Assembly (NCBI RefSeq): GCF_043642205.1
Contig: NZ_JBHZSG010000007.1
Location: 86,078-150,077 of the forward strand
DNA length: 64,000 nt
Reading direction: 5' to 3'
From: Thalassotalea_A litorea
GTDB lineage: Bacteria; Pseudomonadota; Gammaproteobacteria; Enterobacterales; Alteromonadaceae
The position numbers were made by a program, and so were the translations under genes. Under the pieces are notes generated by a model, which saw only the letters and a program-made list of their open reading frames with translations, was not told the DNA's origin and ran no database searches. Shown here one piece after another: positions 37,950 to 45,849 of the stretch (position 1 is the first letter of the stretch; every line of letters starts with the position of its first letter).

Positions 37950-38306
37950 TCAATCCTTTACTATGACTCTTCCGGATGCATGGGTACCTGACTGCGATAG
38001 TAACGCAAAGGTGAACTTACTGGCTGATTTTTGCTCGAGTACCAATTCAATCTTCGAATCGGGCTTAATGACCATTTGATATTTCAATACCTCTACCTGA
38101 TGTACAACATTCGTAGGCATATGCAAATACTCACAGGCATACTTCACCGCCCAGTCAAGTTGTACAACTCCAGGTAAAATAGGCGCACCCGGAAAATGAC
38201 CAGAAAAATAACTTAGCTGCTCGGAGACATAGAGTTCCAGGGTCACCTTATCGTTTTCAGTGCGTACCGACAGTATTTCCGGCACAGTGTTGTTATTTTC
38301 CGTCAA
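37950..38306 (-). CDS. apeI: hotdog dehydratase, aryl polyene (ApeI)
   Basis: FabA/FabZ-like 3-hydroxyacyl-ACP dehydratase, 118 residues. The active-site His37 lies in YFSGHFPGAPILPGV. It begins with TTG, with GGAG seven bases ahead, and overlaps apeH by 14 bases. It is the second dehydratase of the cluster beside ApeP; in the known system the two act in building the conjugated double bonds. Confidence 0.88.
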   Translation of the reverse strand: MTENNNTVPEILSVRTENDKVTLELYVSEQLSYFSGHFPGAPILPGVVQLDWAVKYACEYLHMPTNVVHQVEVLKYQMVIKPDSKIELVLEQKSASKFTFALLSQSGTHASGRVIVKD

Positions 38307-39642
38307 AAAGTTTCTCCAGCTCTCTAAGGGGGACTTTACCCTGGCTGTTATAGGGAAATTGCTCTACAAATCGCCATTTTCTGGGCAAGCAAACACGTTC
38401 GAATTTTTGTTCTAAAAATTGTTTAAGGCGGTTTTGTGCAGCGCGCTTATTTGCGGTGTCTACCTTGCCGTTGTATTCCACTACCGTTGCGATTATCTGT
38501 CGTTCCTGAGCCAATGCAATCATTTTGCAATTATTGACATCCGGATGCGTTCGCAAGTATTGCTCCATTTGGGTTAAATTTACACGCTTTTCTTCTAATT
38601 TAATGGTCCGGTCAACTCGCCCTCGCAATTTCAATCGATTGCCTGAGGTGACAACGCCTATGTCGTCCATCAGCAAAGAAGTTTCTTGAATATAAGGTGA
38701 TGAAAGTCTGATTTGACCGCTGCCTTTATCAGTTTCTATTACAATACCCGGAAACAAGGTCCAATCTGGTGCCGGAAGTTGTTCAAACGTTCGATGCGCA
38801 ATGCCACCAGACTCGGTACTACCGTATATTTGTCTTACCCCTCGTTTAAATTGTTGCGCGAGCAATGTCGCAGTAGCGTCAGCTAAAGGTCCACCAGAAG
38901 AAAAAATCTCTGAAAATTTATGATGATAAGGTGTAAATATATTGTCCAGAGCAAGACGTTTTAAAAACGCAGGGCTAGATACAAAGCAGATTTGAGAGTG
39001 TTTTTCTATAAGTTCTCGGGCATGTTCAGGATAAGCTATCGTTTTGGTCACGGTAACCCCATTGGCGATTGGCCATAACAGGCGAAACAACATGCCATAG
39101 ATATGTTGATGACTCACAGAAGATAAAAATACGGTTTCAGAAGGGATAGCAAAGGTCTGCGACAAGTTAACCAATTCACTGTTGAGGTTAGCCCATTGCT
39201 TTTCTATTTTTTTCGGTTGTCCTGATGACCCTGATGTAAAGAATATCAGCCGGCCATATAAAGGCCAATATATCGACTCATCAACGCTAGATTGTTCATG
39301 GATGTCTTCCAGGCTTTGCAGATCTGGGACATCAACGCTGCCTGCACAAAAGTCGACGCTTGCAGCCAGTTCTGCGAGTGTTTGCGATTGACTATTAGCC
39401 GGAAAAACTAAAGTCCCACCTTCATTGGCAATGGCAAACAGCCTGACCGCAAACAAATAAACATCATCTTCTGAAAGTAAAACCGCGGGTGACTCAGATT
39501 CCACATTTTGAAATCCCTTCCTGACTTTCGCTCGATAACTAGCAATATCTGCAAAGAACTCATAGCTACTTATCCGTTTGCTATCAAATTCAAATAAATT
39601 ATTGGTTTGTTGAAATCGGAGTTGACTACGCAGCGTGCTCAT
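38293..39642 (-). CDS. apeH: aryl-CoA/ACP ligase (ApeH)
   Basis: Adenylate-forming ligase of 449 residues that activates the aromatic starter acid (4-hydroxybenzoate in E. coli-type systems). The ATP-binding P-loop is FFTSGSSGQPKKIEK, followed by IYGSTESGGIAHR and the hinge LKLRGRVDRTIKL. The C-terminal lysine region is PYNSQGKVPLREL. I start it at the ATG at 39642, with GGAAG ahead and a 17-base overlap with apeG; five extra codons upstream are unlikely. The true starter here may be coumarate or cinnamate, given the ammonia-lyase. Confidence 0.86.
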   Translation of the reverse strand: MSTLRSQLRFQQTNNLFEFDSKRISSYEFFADIASYRAKVRKGFQNVESESPAVLLSEDDVYLFAVRLFAIANEGGTLVFPANSQSQTLAELAASVDFCAGSVDVPDLQSLEDIHEQSSVDESIYWPLYGRLIFFTSGSSGQPKKIEKQWANLNSELVNLSQTFAIPSETVFLSSVSHQHIYGMLFRLLWPIANGVTVTKTIAYPEHARELIEKHSQICFVSSPAFLKRLALDNIFTPYHHKFSEIFSSGGPLADATATLLAQQFKRGVRQIYGSTESGGIAHRTFEQLPAPDWTLFPGIVIETDKGSGQIRLSSPYIQETSLLMDDIGVVTSGNRLKLRGRVDRTIKLEEKRVNLTQMEQYLRTHPDVNNCKMIALAQERQIIATVVEYNGKVDTANKRAAQNRLKQFLEQKFERVCLPRKWRFVEQFPYNSQGKVPLRELEKLFDGK

Positions 39643-40201
39643 TCCGCTTCCTGACATAAAGACGCACTAAAAATTCAATCGCTATTATTAATGCCACCAA
39701 CAAATATGCAATAAATCCGTTATACATGCTCCAGACTTCGATGCTGCTATAGATTGCTGTATACCAGGCAATACCAGCGTTAATCAGGAAGAATATGCAC
39801 CAAGCTTTGGTTACTTGCTCGGTATATAAAACACCTTGTGCTGGTAAGTCTGGCTCTTTAATGCGAGCCAGCATTTCAATGACGCATGGCTTTTGTATCA
39901 ATGAAAAAGAAAATACAGCGAACAAAGTCAGGTTAATAACCACTGGGTAAAATAATAACAAACCCTGGTCATTGATTAATGCTGTAACCGTCAATACGGC
40001 AACTCCAAGAATACTCGTCGGCACTAACCAGGGTATACGCTTAACTAAACCTTTGCTCAACCATAAACGCACAACCAATATCGCAATGAACACCACAGCA
40101 AGGATTCGTGGTTGCAGATATTGTAGCCCTAGATATATCGCTATTGGATAGGCGATCAACAGGCTGGCAATGACTATGGTTAGTAATATTTTCACAATCA
40201 A
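39626..40201 (-). CDS. apeG: COG4648-type membrane protein (ApeG)
   Basis: Integral membrane protein of 191 residues with five or six helices and almost no soluble part. It is in the apeG position, between the ACP pair and the ligase, and has the size of the COG4648 proteins there. Its biochemical role is unknown. The start is TTG (40201), directly after apeF; a GTG at 40195 is an alternative. The family call depends mainly on synteny. Confidence 0.75.
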   Translation of the reverse strand: MIVKILLTIVIASLLIAYPIAIYLGLQYLQPRILAVVFIAILVVRLWLSKGLVKRIPWLVPTSILGVAVLTVTALINDQGLLLFYPVVINLTLFAVFSFSLIQKPCVIEMLARIKEPDLPAQGVLYTEQVTKAWCIFFLINAGIAWYTAIYSSIEVWSMYNGFIAYLLVALIIAIEFLVRLYVRKRNEHAA

Positions 40202-40447
40202 TTAAGCTGCAAGCTTTTCCAGCTCCACAACGATATCTTCTACAGTACGAACTTGTTTGAACGCTTCAGGATCAATTTTTTCGCCAGTAATATCGCTAAG
40301 CTTAACCACCAAATCAACCGCATCAATGCTATCAAGTTCCAACTCTTCATATAGATTCGCATCTAATGAAATGTCACTTGCTTCAATCTCGAAATCATTA
40401 ACTAAAATTTCGGTTAATGTTTCGATAATTTCACTTCTAGTTTGCAT
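40202..40447 (-). CDS. apeF: acyl carrier protein (ApeF)
   Basis: Acyl carrier protein, 81 residues. The phosphopantetheine site is Ser40 in LELDSIDAVDL. It is the second of two adjacent ACPs, eight bases after apeE. The arms are acidic as usual for type II ACPs. The transferase at 24906-25565 is its likely activator. In the characterised systems the two ACPs carry the chain during different stages. Confidence 0.92.
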   Translation of the reverse strand: MQTRSEIIETLTEILVNDFEIEASDISLDANLYEELELDSIDAVDLVVKLSDITGEKIDPEAFKQVRTVEDIVVELEKLAA

Positions 40448-40455
40448 TTGTATTC

Positions 40456-40716
40456 CTATTTCGCTTGGTGTTCTAATATAAATTTGCTCAGACTATTCAC
40501 GGTACTGAAATGTTTCTTGGTTTCTTCTGAATTAGCATCAAGTTTAACCTGGAATGCTTTCTTGATAGCTAAACCCAACTCCAGAGCATCAATACTGTCT
40601 AACCCGAGACCTTCGACAAATAAAGGTTCGTCATCTTTGATTTCTTCGACGGAAATATCTTCCAAATCCAAAGTCTCAATAATCAAAGTTTTCAATTTAA
40701 TTTTTAATTCGTTCAT
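40456..40716 (-). CDS. apeE: acyl carrier protein (ApeE)
   Basis: Acyl carrier protein, 86 residues, with the modification site Ser41 in LGLDSIDALEL. It overlaps the 3' end of apeD by 20 bases and precedes apeF. It differs clearly from ApeF in sequence outside the DSID core, which fits two specialised carriers rather than a recent duplication. Confidence 0.92.
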   Translation of the reverse strand: MNELKIKLKTLIIETLDLEDISVEEIKDDEPLFVEGLGLDSIDALELGLAIKKAFQVKLDANSEETKKHFSTVNSLSKFILEHQAK

Positions 40717-41485
40717 AATTTTCTAAGTGCTCTTGAAAGAAATTTTCTAATTGTTTTGTCAATGACCTACAGCGTTTTGTCAGCCCGTCCTCGACGCTTC
40801 CAGAAAGCTCTACCGATTGCGACAAAGGCTTTAAGAAGAAATTCATTCGACGTGGCGGGACCTTATACCACTTTTCATTTTTAGTCAGGGTGCTTGGCTC
40901 CATTTTTAACAAAACAGTTTGTAATTTAGCATCGCAGCGCAAAGCAATATTGGCAGCTCCCCTTAAGAATTTAATTTTTTCACCTGGGGTAGTTCGCGTT
41001 CCCTCTGGAAAAATGATCAGATTATTACCCAAATCAAGTGAACGTTTGCAATCGTTCAACAATCCTTCAGGGTCGGCATTGCTTATATAACCCGTGCTTT
41101 TTAGCACATGCTTCATAATTGGGTTTCGAAATAAATGAGCTTTCACAACGCAATCAGCGTTCGGCACAATAGATATCAATACCACTACATCGATCAGTGA
41201 AGGGTGATTGGCGAGGATTAAATGCCCTTTCAGCCCCTTAAGTTGATTTTCATTTTCAATGATAAACTTCGAAGTACCAGTGTATTTCATCAGCCCAATA
41301 AAATATTTGAATGCAAAATGTACAGTCCGTCGAGCGATGGATTTACGCATTTCTGCATCTTTCCAAAATAACCGTTGCATTGGAAAAATGACTAGCGCTA
41401 ACACCGCGGCTCCAATCGCAAAAGTCGTATAGCAAACCGCCGTAGTAAACAGTCGCCAGATATAACTAAAGTAATTTTTCTTCAT
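40697..41485 (-). CDS. apeD: lysophospholipid-type acyltransferase (ApeD)
   Basis: PlsC-like acyltransferase, 262 residues, with N-terminal membrane helix (about 10-35). The H-x4-D motif is His94-Asp99 in ANHPSLIDVV and the acceptor-binding block is FPEGTRTTPG. In aryl-polyene clusters this enzyme is thought to acylate the lipid anchor. It follows apeC after two bases and overlaps apeE by 20. Confidence 0.88.
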   Translation of the reverse strand: MKKNYFSYIWRLFTTAVCYTTFAIGAAVLALVIFPMQRLFWKDAEMRKSIARRTVHFAFKYFIGLMKYTGTSKFIIENENQLKGLKGHLILANHPSLIDVVVLISIVPNADCVVKAHLFRNPIMKHVLKSTGYISNADPEGLLNDCKRSLDLGNNLIIFPEGTRTTPGEKIKFLRGAANIALRCDAKLQTVLLKMEPSTLTKNEKWYKVPPRRMNFFLKPLSQSVELSGSVEDGLTKRCRSLTKQLENFFQEHLENYERIKN

Positions 41486-41487
41486 CT

Positions 41488-42204
41488 CTACTCCAGGGGA
41501 CCTTGAGCCGAAAAAATGGACGTGCGGTTACGCTTTAAGCAACCTAAAAACTGTATCGCTTGGGGGAGTTTACTTTCTTGAGAAAGAGCCCCTTGCAACT
41601 CGTCCAAACTAATCCCCTTACCAGAACTCATGTTATCTGCTACGCGCATTCTAAATGCCAAAGCATGATCTACCTGAATCTCATCTTTATATTGCTCATA
41701 AATACTCGGTAAGACCTGATCACAGTGCACAAACAACATTTCCTCTGCCATGCCACTCTTTATCCTCGCATACGCATCCATAAGCCCCATCAGTAACGTA
41801 TTCGCGCCAGCGGAAATAGTTGTTGAGGCATCAGCATTGGCGGTAAATATGGTAAATAAACCCGCAACTGCGTTGTGCACAGACAAACTAAACGCCGTCG
41901 GTGACAACGGTTCCTGTTCGGATAAATCCAACAGTAAATTCGAGGTTTTATGCAGATCGCCATGCCGGGACGTAAACACTGATTGCATCGGTTTTACCAA
42001 ACCGTCTTCAGTTATCGACGCCTCATAAGCACAAGCAAGCGCCATTTTCATGAACTTACTTAATCTTCGCCTCTGAATTTTTGGGACCCAATCCAGGGTT
42101 GGGAGTTGATCTTTCGACAACTCGTGCCGCGTGCTAGTTAATTTTTCCTCTAACACCACGTGAGTCGGCAACAAATAGGATAAATTTTCAATTAATATAT
42201 GCAC
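41488..42204 (-). CDS. apeC: ketosynthase-like chain-initiation protein (ApeC)
   Basis: Short beta-ketoacyl-synthase-like protein, 238 residues, of the Ketoacyl-synt_2 type. It lacks a TACSS-type active-site cysteine; instead SVHNAVAGLFTIF and ISAGANTLLMGLMDAY are seen, as in the chain-length-factor-like ApeC that pairs with ApeO. The start is a GTG with AAGGA nine bases ahead; the start codon lies within a small palindrome TGCACAAGTGCA that might form a hairpin. It is the first gene of the cluster's long operon, so the promoter should lie in 42205-42497, where I see no clear operator. Confidence 0.82.
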   Translation of the reverse strand: MHILIENLSYLLPTHVVLEEKLTSTRHELSKDQLPTLDWVPKIQRRRLSKFMKMALACAYEASITEDGLVKPMQSVFTSRHGDLHKTSNLLLDLSEQEPLSPTAFSLSVHNAVAGLFTIFTANADASTTISAGANTLLMGLMDAYARIKSGMAEEMLFVHCDQVLPSIYEQYKDEIQVDHALAFRMRVADNMSSGKGISLDELQGALSQESKLPQAIQFLGCLKRNRTSIFSAQGPLE

Positions 42205-42497
42205 TTGTGCATCCTTACCAATTTTCTCCCTTCCTGGGAAGCTGCCCTAGCCTTTTTCAGACTATGATGAACAGCTCAAAAATGTGCCTGATTATACCAA
42301 AAAACCATCACCTTTAAAGTATTCGATTAGCATGGCTAGTTACCAGCGAAGGGGAAGTTAATTTAGTCGTTATTAAATCAATTTTAAGGTTGTAAAATTT
42401 GAGTTAACTGCACAAATGAAACTCAACGTATCCGATTTTTCTGATCTGACAGGATAAACTCAATATGCTTGCTGTAACTGATGTGCTTTGCAGAGTA

Positions 42498-42779
42498 TTA
42501 AGGTTTGAAATTGGCCCAGGGATCCGGGTCCTGAACCACATCCGAGGACAAAGTCTCACCATGAACGATGGTTTCAATATACAGTTGCTCAACCTGAGCT
42601 CTTGCCCACGGCGTGCGACGCAAAAATTTTAGCGACGATTTCAAGGATGGGTCATTACGAAAACAGTTGATTTTGACGTGTTCTCCAAGGCTTTCCCAAC
42701 CAAACTTTTGCTCTAATGAGACCACGATCTGCTCTAAGGTGATGCCGTGTAAGGGATTGTTGGGTTGCTGCGATGCCAT
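42498..42779 (-). CDS. VF530-type DNA-binding protein (DUF2132)
   Basis: Small protein of 93 residues matching the VF530/DUF2132 family: NNPLHGITLEQIV at the N-terminus, KINCFRNDPSLKSSLKFLRRTPWAR in the middle and a tail DPDPWANFKP. The family has a solved structure and is described as DNA-binding; its role is not known. It is monocistronic and divergent from lexA. Confidence 0.85.
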   Translation of the reverse strand: MASQQPNNPLHGITLEQIVVSLEQKFGWESLGEHVKINCFRNDPSLKSSLKFLRRTPWARAQVEQLYIETIVHGETLSSDVVQDPDPWANFKP

Positions 42780-43045
42780 AACGACTTATTTGAATGGAAT
42801 AGTAGGTCTAAGTTTATACCAGCTGACAACGGTGCTAAAGAACTTTCCATAGTTTTGCACCCTTAAATCAGGTTTATGTCGCAATAAACTGCCCAAGAGG
42901 AGCAATAATAATCAAATGTTAAAATAAAATTCATTGAAAAGTTCCGGCCGACTAGAAAGTTTAACTGTGCTGGAATTTTTTCGAATTAAACTGGAACCCA
43001 CAAACTAAAAATTGAACCGTTTATTCATTTGCTTTTAGCTATCAA
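42780..43045. other. intergenic region upstream of lexA
   Basis: About 270 AT-rich bases between the divergent VF530 gene and the lexA operators. It must hold the VF530 promoter. I see no other gene, repeat or RNA in it. Confidence 0.5.
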
Positions 43046-43061
43046 CTGTATATACTGACAG
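43046..43061 (+). promoter_or_regulatory. SOS box 1 (LexA operator)
   Basis: CTGTATATACTGACAG fits the LexA consensus CTGT-N8-ACAG exactly, 33 bases before the lexA start. Autoregulation of lexA is expected. Confidence 0.92.
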
Positions 43062-43070
43062 TACAATGTA

Positions 43071-43086
43071 CTGTACAGATAGACAG
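43071..43086 (+). promoter_or_regulatory. SOS box 2 (LexA operator)
   Basis: CTGTACAGATAGACAG also fits CTGT-N8-ACAG, 25 bases after the first box. It runs into the ribosome binding site (AGGA) of lexA, so bound LexA would cover it. Confidence 0.85.
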
Positions 43087-43093
43087 GAATGTT

Positions 43094-43708
43094 ATGCGTC
43101 CTTTAACCAAGCGCCAATCACAAATATTTGATTTAATAAAAGAAAAAATCGCTGATACGGGGATGCCGCCAACCCGAGCGGAAATTGCGGACTTTTTTGG
43201 GTTTAAATCAGCTAATGCCGCAGAAGAACATTTGAAAGCGCTGGCGAAGAAAGGGTTTATTGAAATGTTACCGGGCACTTCCCGGGGTATTCGTCTGGCA
43301 GATGAACATAACGAAGAGCTGGGATTACCCTTGATCGGTCGGGTCGCTGCGGGCGAACCGATCCTGGCTCAGGAACATGTTGAAGACAGATATCAAATTG
43401 ACGGTAATTTGTTTCACCCGTCTGCCGATTACTTATTAAGGGTAAATGGCGAAAGCATGAAAGACATTGGTATTATGGATGGTGATCTGCTTGCGGTACA
43501 CCAGACCACAGATATCCATAATGGCCAGGTTGTCGTCGCTCGGGTAGAAGAAGACGTTACGGTTAAGCGCTATAAACGAGAAGGGAATGTGGTTTACCTG
43601 CACGCCGAAAACAAAGACTTTGATCCTATCAAGGTCGATTTGACCAGCCAGCAATTTAATATTGAAGGCATAGCCGTCGGTGTTATTCGTAGCGCTGATT
43701 GGATGTAA
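43094..43708 (+). CDS. lexA: LexA repressor
   Basis: SOS repressor, 204 residues. The winged-helix DNA-binding domain (1 to about 70) has the recognition segment SANAAEEHLKALAKKGF. The self-cleavage site is Ala86-Gly87 in RVAAGEP, and the catalytic dyad is Ser121 (NGESMKDIG) and Lys158 (EEDVTVKRY). RecA-stimulated cleavage is therefore expected. It lies behind two SOS boxes and is followed by a long hairpin. No recA-dependent effector gene (such as sulA) follows it in the window. Confidence 0.97.
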   Translation: MRPLTKRQSQIFDLIKEKIADTGMPPTRAEIADFFGFKSANAAEEHLKALAKKGFIEMLPGTSRGIRLADEHNEELGLPLIGRVAAGEPILAQEHVEDRYQIDGNLFHPSADYLLRVNGESMKDIGIMDGDLLAVHQTTDIHNGQVVVARVEEDVTVKRYKREGNVVYLHAENKDFDPIKVDLTSQQFNIEGIAVGVIRSADWM

Positions 43709-43727
43709 CTGAAAACAAAACCAATTT

Positions 43728-43780
43728 AACTACCTGAAAGTACATCCAGGGATACTTGGCCGGTCCCTTTTCAGGTAGTT
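43728..43780 (+). terminator. long hairpin after lexA
   Basis: AACTACCTGAAA (43728-43739) pairs with TTTCAGGTAGTT (43769-43780); inside the 29-base loop GGGA can pair with TCCC. It lies 20 bases beyond the lexA stop. The T-run that follows is poor, so the structure is clear but its strength as a terminator is not. Confidence 0.65.
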
Positions 43781-44275
43781 ATTACTCATTTTTCTCTCCG
43801 CTTTATCCGCACTCCCATAATTTTTCCCGATAAACGCTTTTTCTTCGCACACTTTTTAACCACTTGTTACTCCTTAATATTGCACCATATTGTTTTGAAT
43901 TGAGCATATTTAAAGTTTGATTCCCTTTTAAATCACTTCCTGCGAACATAATGTGAGCAATTACTCTACAGTTTTTGCCTAAAAAAAAGCAAATTAACCG
44001 TTTAAAGCACTAGACCTTGATTAAAAATTGAGTAATCCTAGAAGTCGAATTAAAAAAAATCATAAAAATTACGCTAAATCCTGCCACTTCTTCGATGTAG
44101 GAATGCGGTACGTAAGAAAGTGGGCTGTTAACCTATTTCAGCTGAGCTTCGCTCAACTAAGGTGTTTAACCGTCCCGATAATAAAAATAAATTTTACGGA
44201 AATTTGAGACATCGAATTCAGTTGTATCCTGTCGCTTGTTTCTGTCTTTGTTCGCTAAAGCAGAGGAGATGTCTA
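43781..44275. other. AT-rich region upstream of the cytochrome oxidase operon
   Basis: About 495 bases with many A and T runs and no convincing gene. The open frame from 44162 to the coxB start reads through the leader and lacks a signal-sequence pattern. The coxB promoter must lie here. I do not recognise a specific regulator site. Confidence 0.5.
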
Positions 44276-45838
44276 GTGAAGAGACGTAACCTGGGTTGGC
44301 TGATGTTGGGAAGTTTGTTTTCCAGCGCAGCTTGGGCAGACATGCAGTTAAACATGACCAAAGGTGTAACAGATATCAGCCAGGAAGTATTCGGGCTGCA
44401 TATGTTGGTAATGTGGATTTGTACTGTCATTGGTATTGTTGTATTTGGTGCCATGTTCTGGTCGATGATTTTTCATCGCAAATCTAAAGGTGTGAAACCC
44501 GCCACCTTCCACGAAAGTACTAAAGTTGAAATACTTTGGACTGCAATTCCTATTCTTATCCTTATTGGTATGGCCTGGCCGGCTACCAAGACGCTTATTG
44601 CCATGGAGAATAATGATAACTCGGATATTACTATTCAGGTTACCGGCTCCCAATGGAAATGGCACTACAAGTACTTTGATTCCGATATTGAATTTTATTC
44701 AGTGCTAACCACGCCTCGTGATCAATTCGATAACCGTGAAGGCAACTATGTCACTAAAGGCGAACACTATTTGCTGGAAGTTGATAAACACCTGGTTATT
44801 CCGGTCAATAAGAAAGTTCGCTTTTTGATCACCTCCGATGATGTTATCCACTCATGGTGGGTACCAGATTTTGCCGTCAAACAAGATGCAAACCCAGGGT
44901 TTATTAATGAAGCCTGGACCAAGGTTAACGAACCGGGCATTTATCGTGGCCAGTGTGCCGAGCTTTGCGGTAAAGACCACGGTTACATGCCGGTAGTGGT
45001 TGAGGTGAAATCTGAAGAAGATTACGCATTGTGGATAGATGAGCAAAAAATGGCTCTGGAGCAGGCAAAACTTGCTGAGCAGGAGTCTTTAGGTGCGACT
45101 ATGTCTATGGAAGAACTGATGACTCTCGGTTCAGAAACTTACACCGCTTATTGCGCCGCATGTCACCAACCCAATGGTATGGGCCTGCCACCAGCTTTCC
45201 CTGCTCTTAAGGGCAGCCCAATGGTGACTCAAGATAAAGCCGCTCACATTGATATTGTGCTCAATGGTAAAGCGGGTACCTCAATGGCGGGCTTTGGTAA
45301 GCAGTTGAGTCTCAAGCAACTTGCCGCGGTTATTACCTATGAGCGCAATGCCTGGGGTAATGACACCGGTGAAATGGTCCAACCGGCGGATGTTAACGCG
45401 CTTTCTGCAACTCCTCAGTCTGCTGCCGTGGACAAACAAGGCACTAAAGATGACGCCGTAGAAACGGTTGCCCTGGTTCAGGAAAAATCGGAACAAGCAA
45501 AGCCCGAGGCCAGCGTCAGTGAACCTGCGACCATGGCACAATTGATGGAAGAAGGTGAACAGGTGTATATCGCCAAGTGTTCAGCCTGCCACCAGGCCAA
45601 TGGTGCGGGCTTACCGCCAGCATTTCCTGCCTTAAAAGGCAGTGCCATGGTAACCGAAGACATTCCAGCTCATATCGAAATGGTGAAAAACGGCAAGCCG
45701 GGTACCGCCATGTTGGGCTTTAAAGATCAGTTAAATGCCAGAGAAATGGCTGCGGTTATTACCTATGAGCGAAACGCCTGGGGTAATGACACCGGTGAGC
45801 TTGTGCAAGCAAGCGATATCGATGCCAAAAAAGAATAA
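44276..45838 (+). CDS. coxB: cytochrome c oxidase subunit II with two fused cytochrome c domains
   Basis: Subunit II of an aa3/caa3-type oxidase, 520 residues from the GTG at 44276 (GAGGAG ahead). A signal peptide (1-22) and two membrane helices (about 42-64 and 85-104) precede the CuA domain with His192, Cys227, Cys231, His235 and Met238 in GQCAELCGKDHGYM. Then come two class I cytochrome c domains with haem motifs CAACH (293-297) and CSACH (435-439). The two are near duplicates, 142 residues apart. Such tails donate electrons directly to CuA. Frames starting at 44162 are longer without support. Confidence 0.93.
   Translation: MKRRNLGWLMLGSLFSSAAWADMQLNMTKGVTDISQEVFGLHMLVMWICTVIGIVVFGAMFWSMIFHRKSKGVKPATFHESTKVEILWTAIPILILIGMAWPATKTLIAMENNDNSDITIQVTGSQWKWHYKYFDSDIEFYSVLTTPRDQFDNREGNYVTKGEHYLLEVDKHLVIPVNKKVRFLITSDDVIHSWWVPDFAVKQDANPGFINEAWTKVNEPGIYRGQCAELCGKDHGYMPVVVEVKSEEDYALWIDEQKMALEQAKLAEQESLGATMSMEELMTLGSETYTAYCAACHQPNGMGLPPAFPALKGSPMVTQDKAAHIDIVLNGKAGTSMAGFGKQLSLKQLAAVITYERNAWGNDTGEMVQPADVNALSATPQSAAVDKQGTKDDAVETVALVQEKSEQAKPEASVSEPATMAQLMEEGEQVYIAKCSACHQANGAGLPPAFPALKGSAMVTEDIPAHIEMVKNGKPGTAMLGFKDQLNAREMAAVITYERNAWGNDTGELVQASDIDAKKE
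45104..45820 (+). repeat. internal duplication of the cytochrome c domain in coxB
   Basis: Two units of about 291 bases (45104-45394 and 45530-45820), offset by 426 bases. Both encode the order CxxCH, GLPPAFPALKGS, ITYERNAWGNDTGE. The stretch 45326-45370 repeats at 45752-45796 with only two mismatches in 45 bases, so the copies are similar at DNA level too. Confidence 0.88.
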
Positions 45839-45849
45839 TGAGGTAAGAC

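Noticed and set aside
44162..44275. Longer N-terminus of coxB
   Set aside because: The extra 38 residues have no signal-peptide pattern, whereas the GTG at 44276 has a strong ribosome binding site and starts a proper signal peptide.
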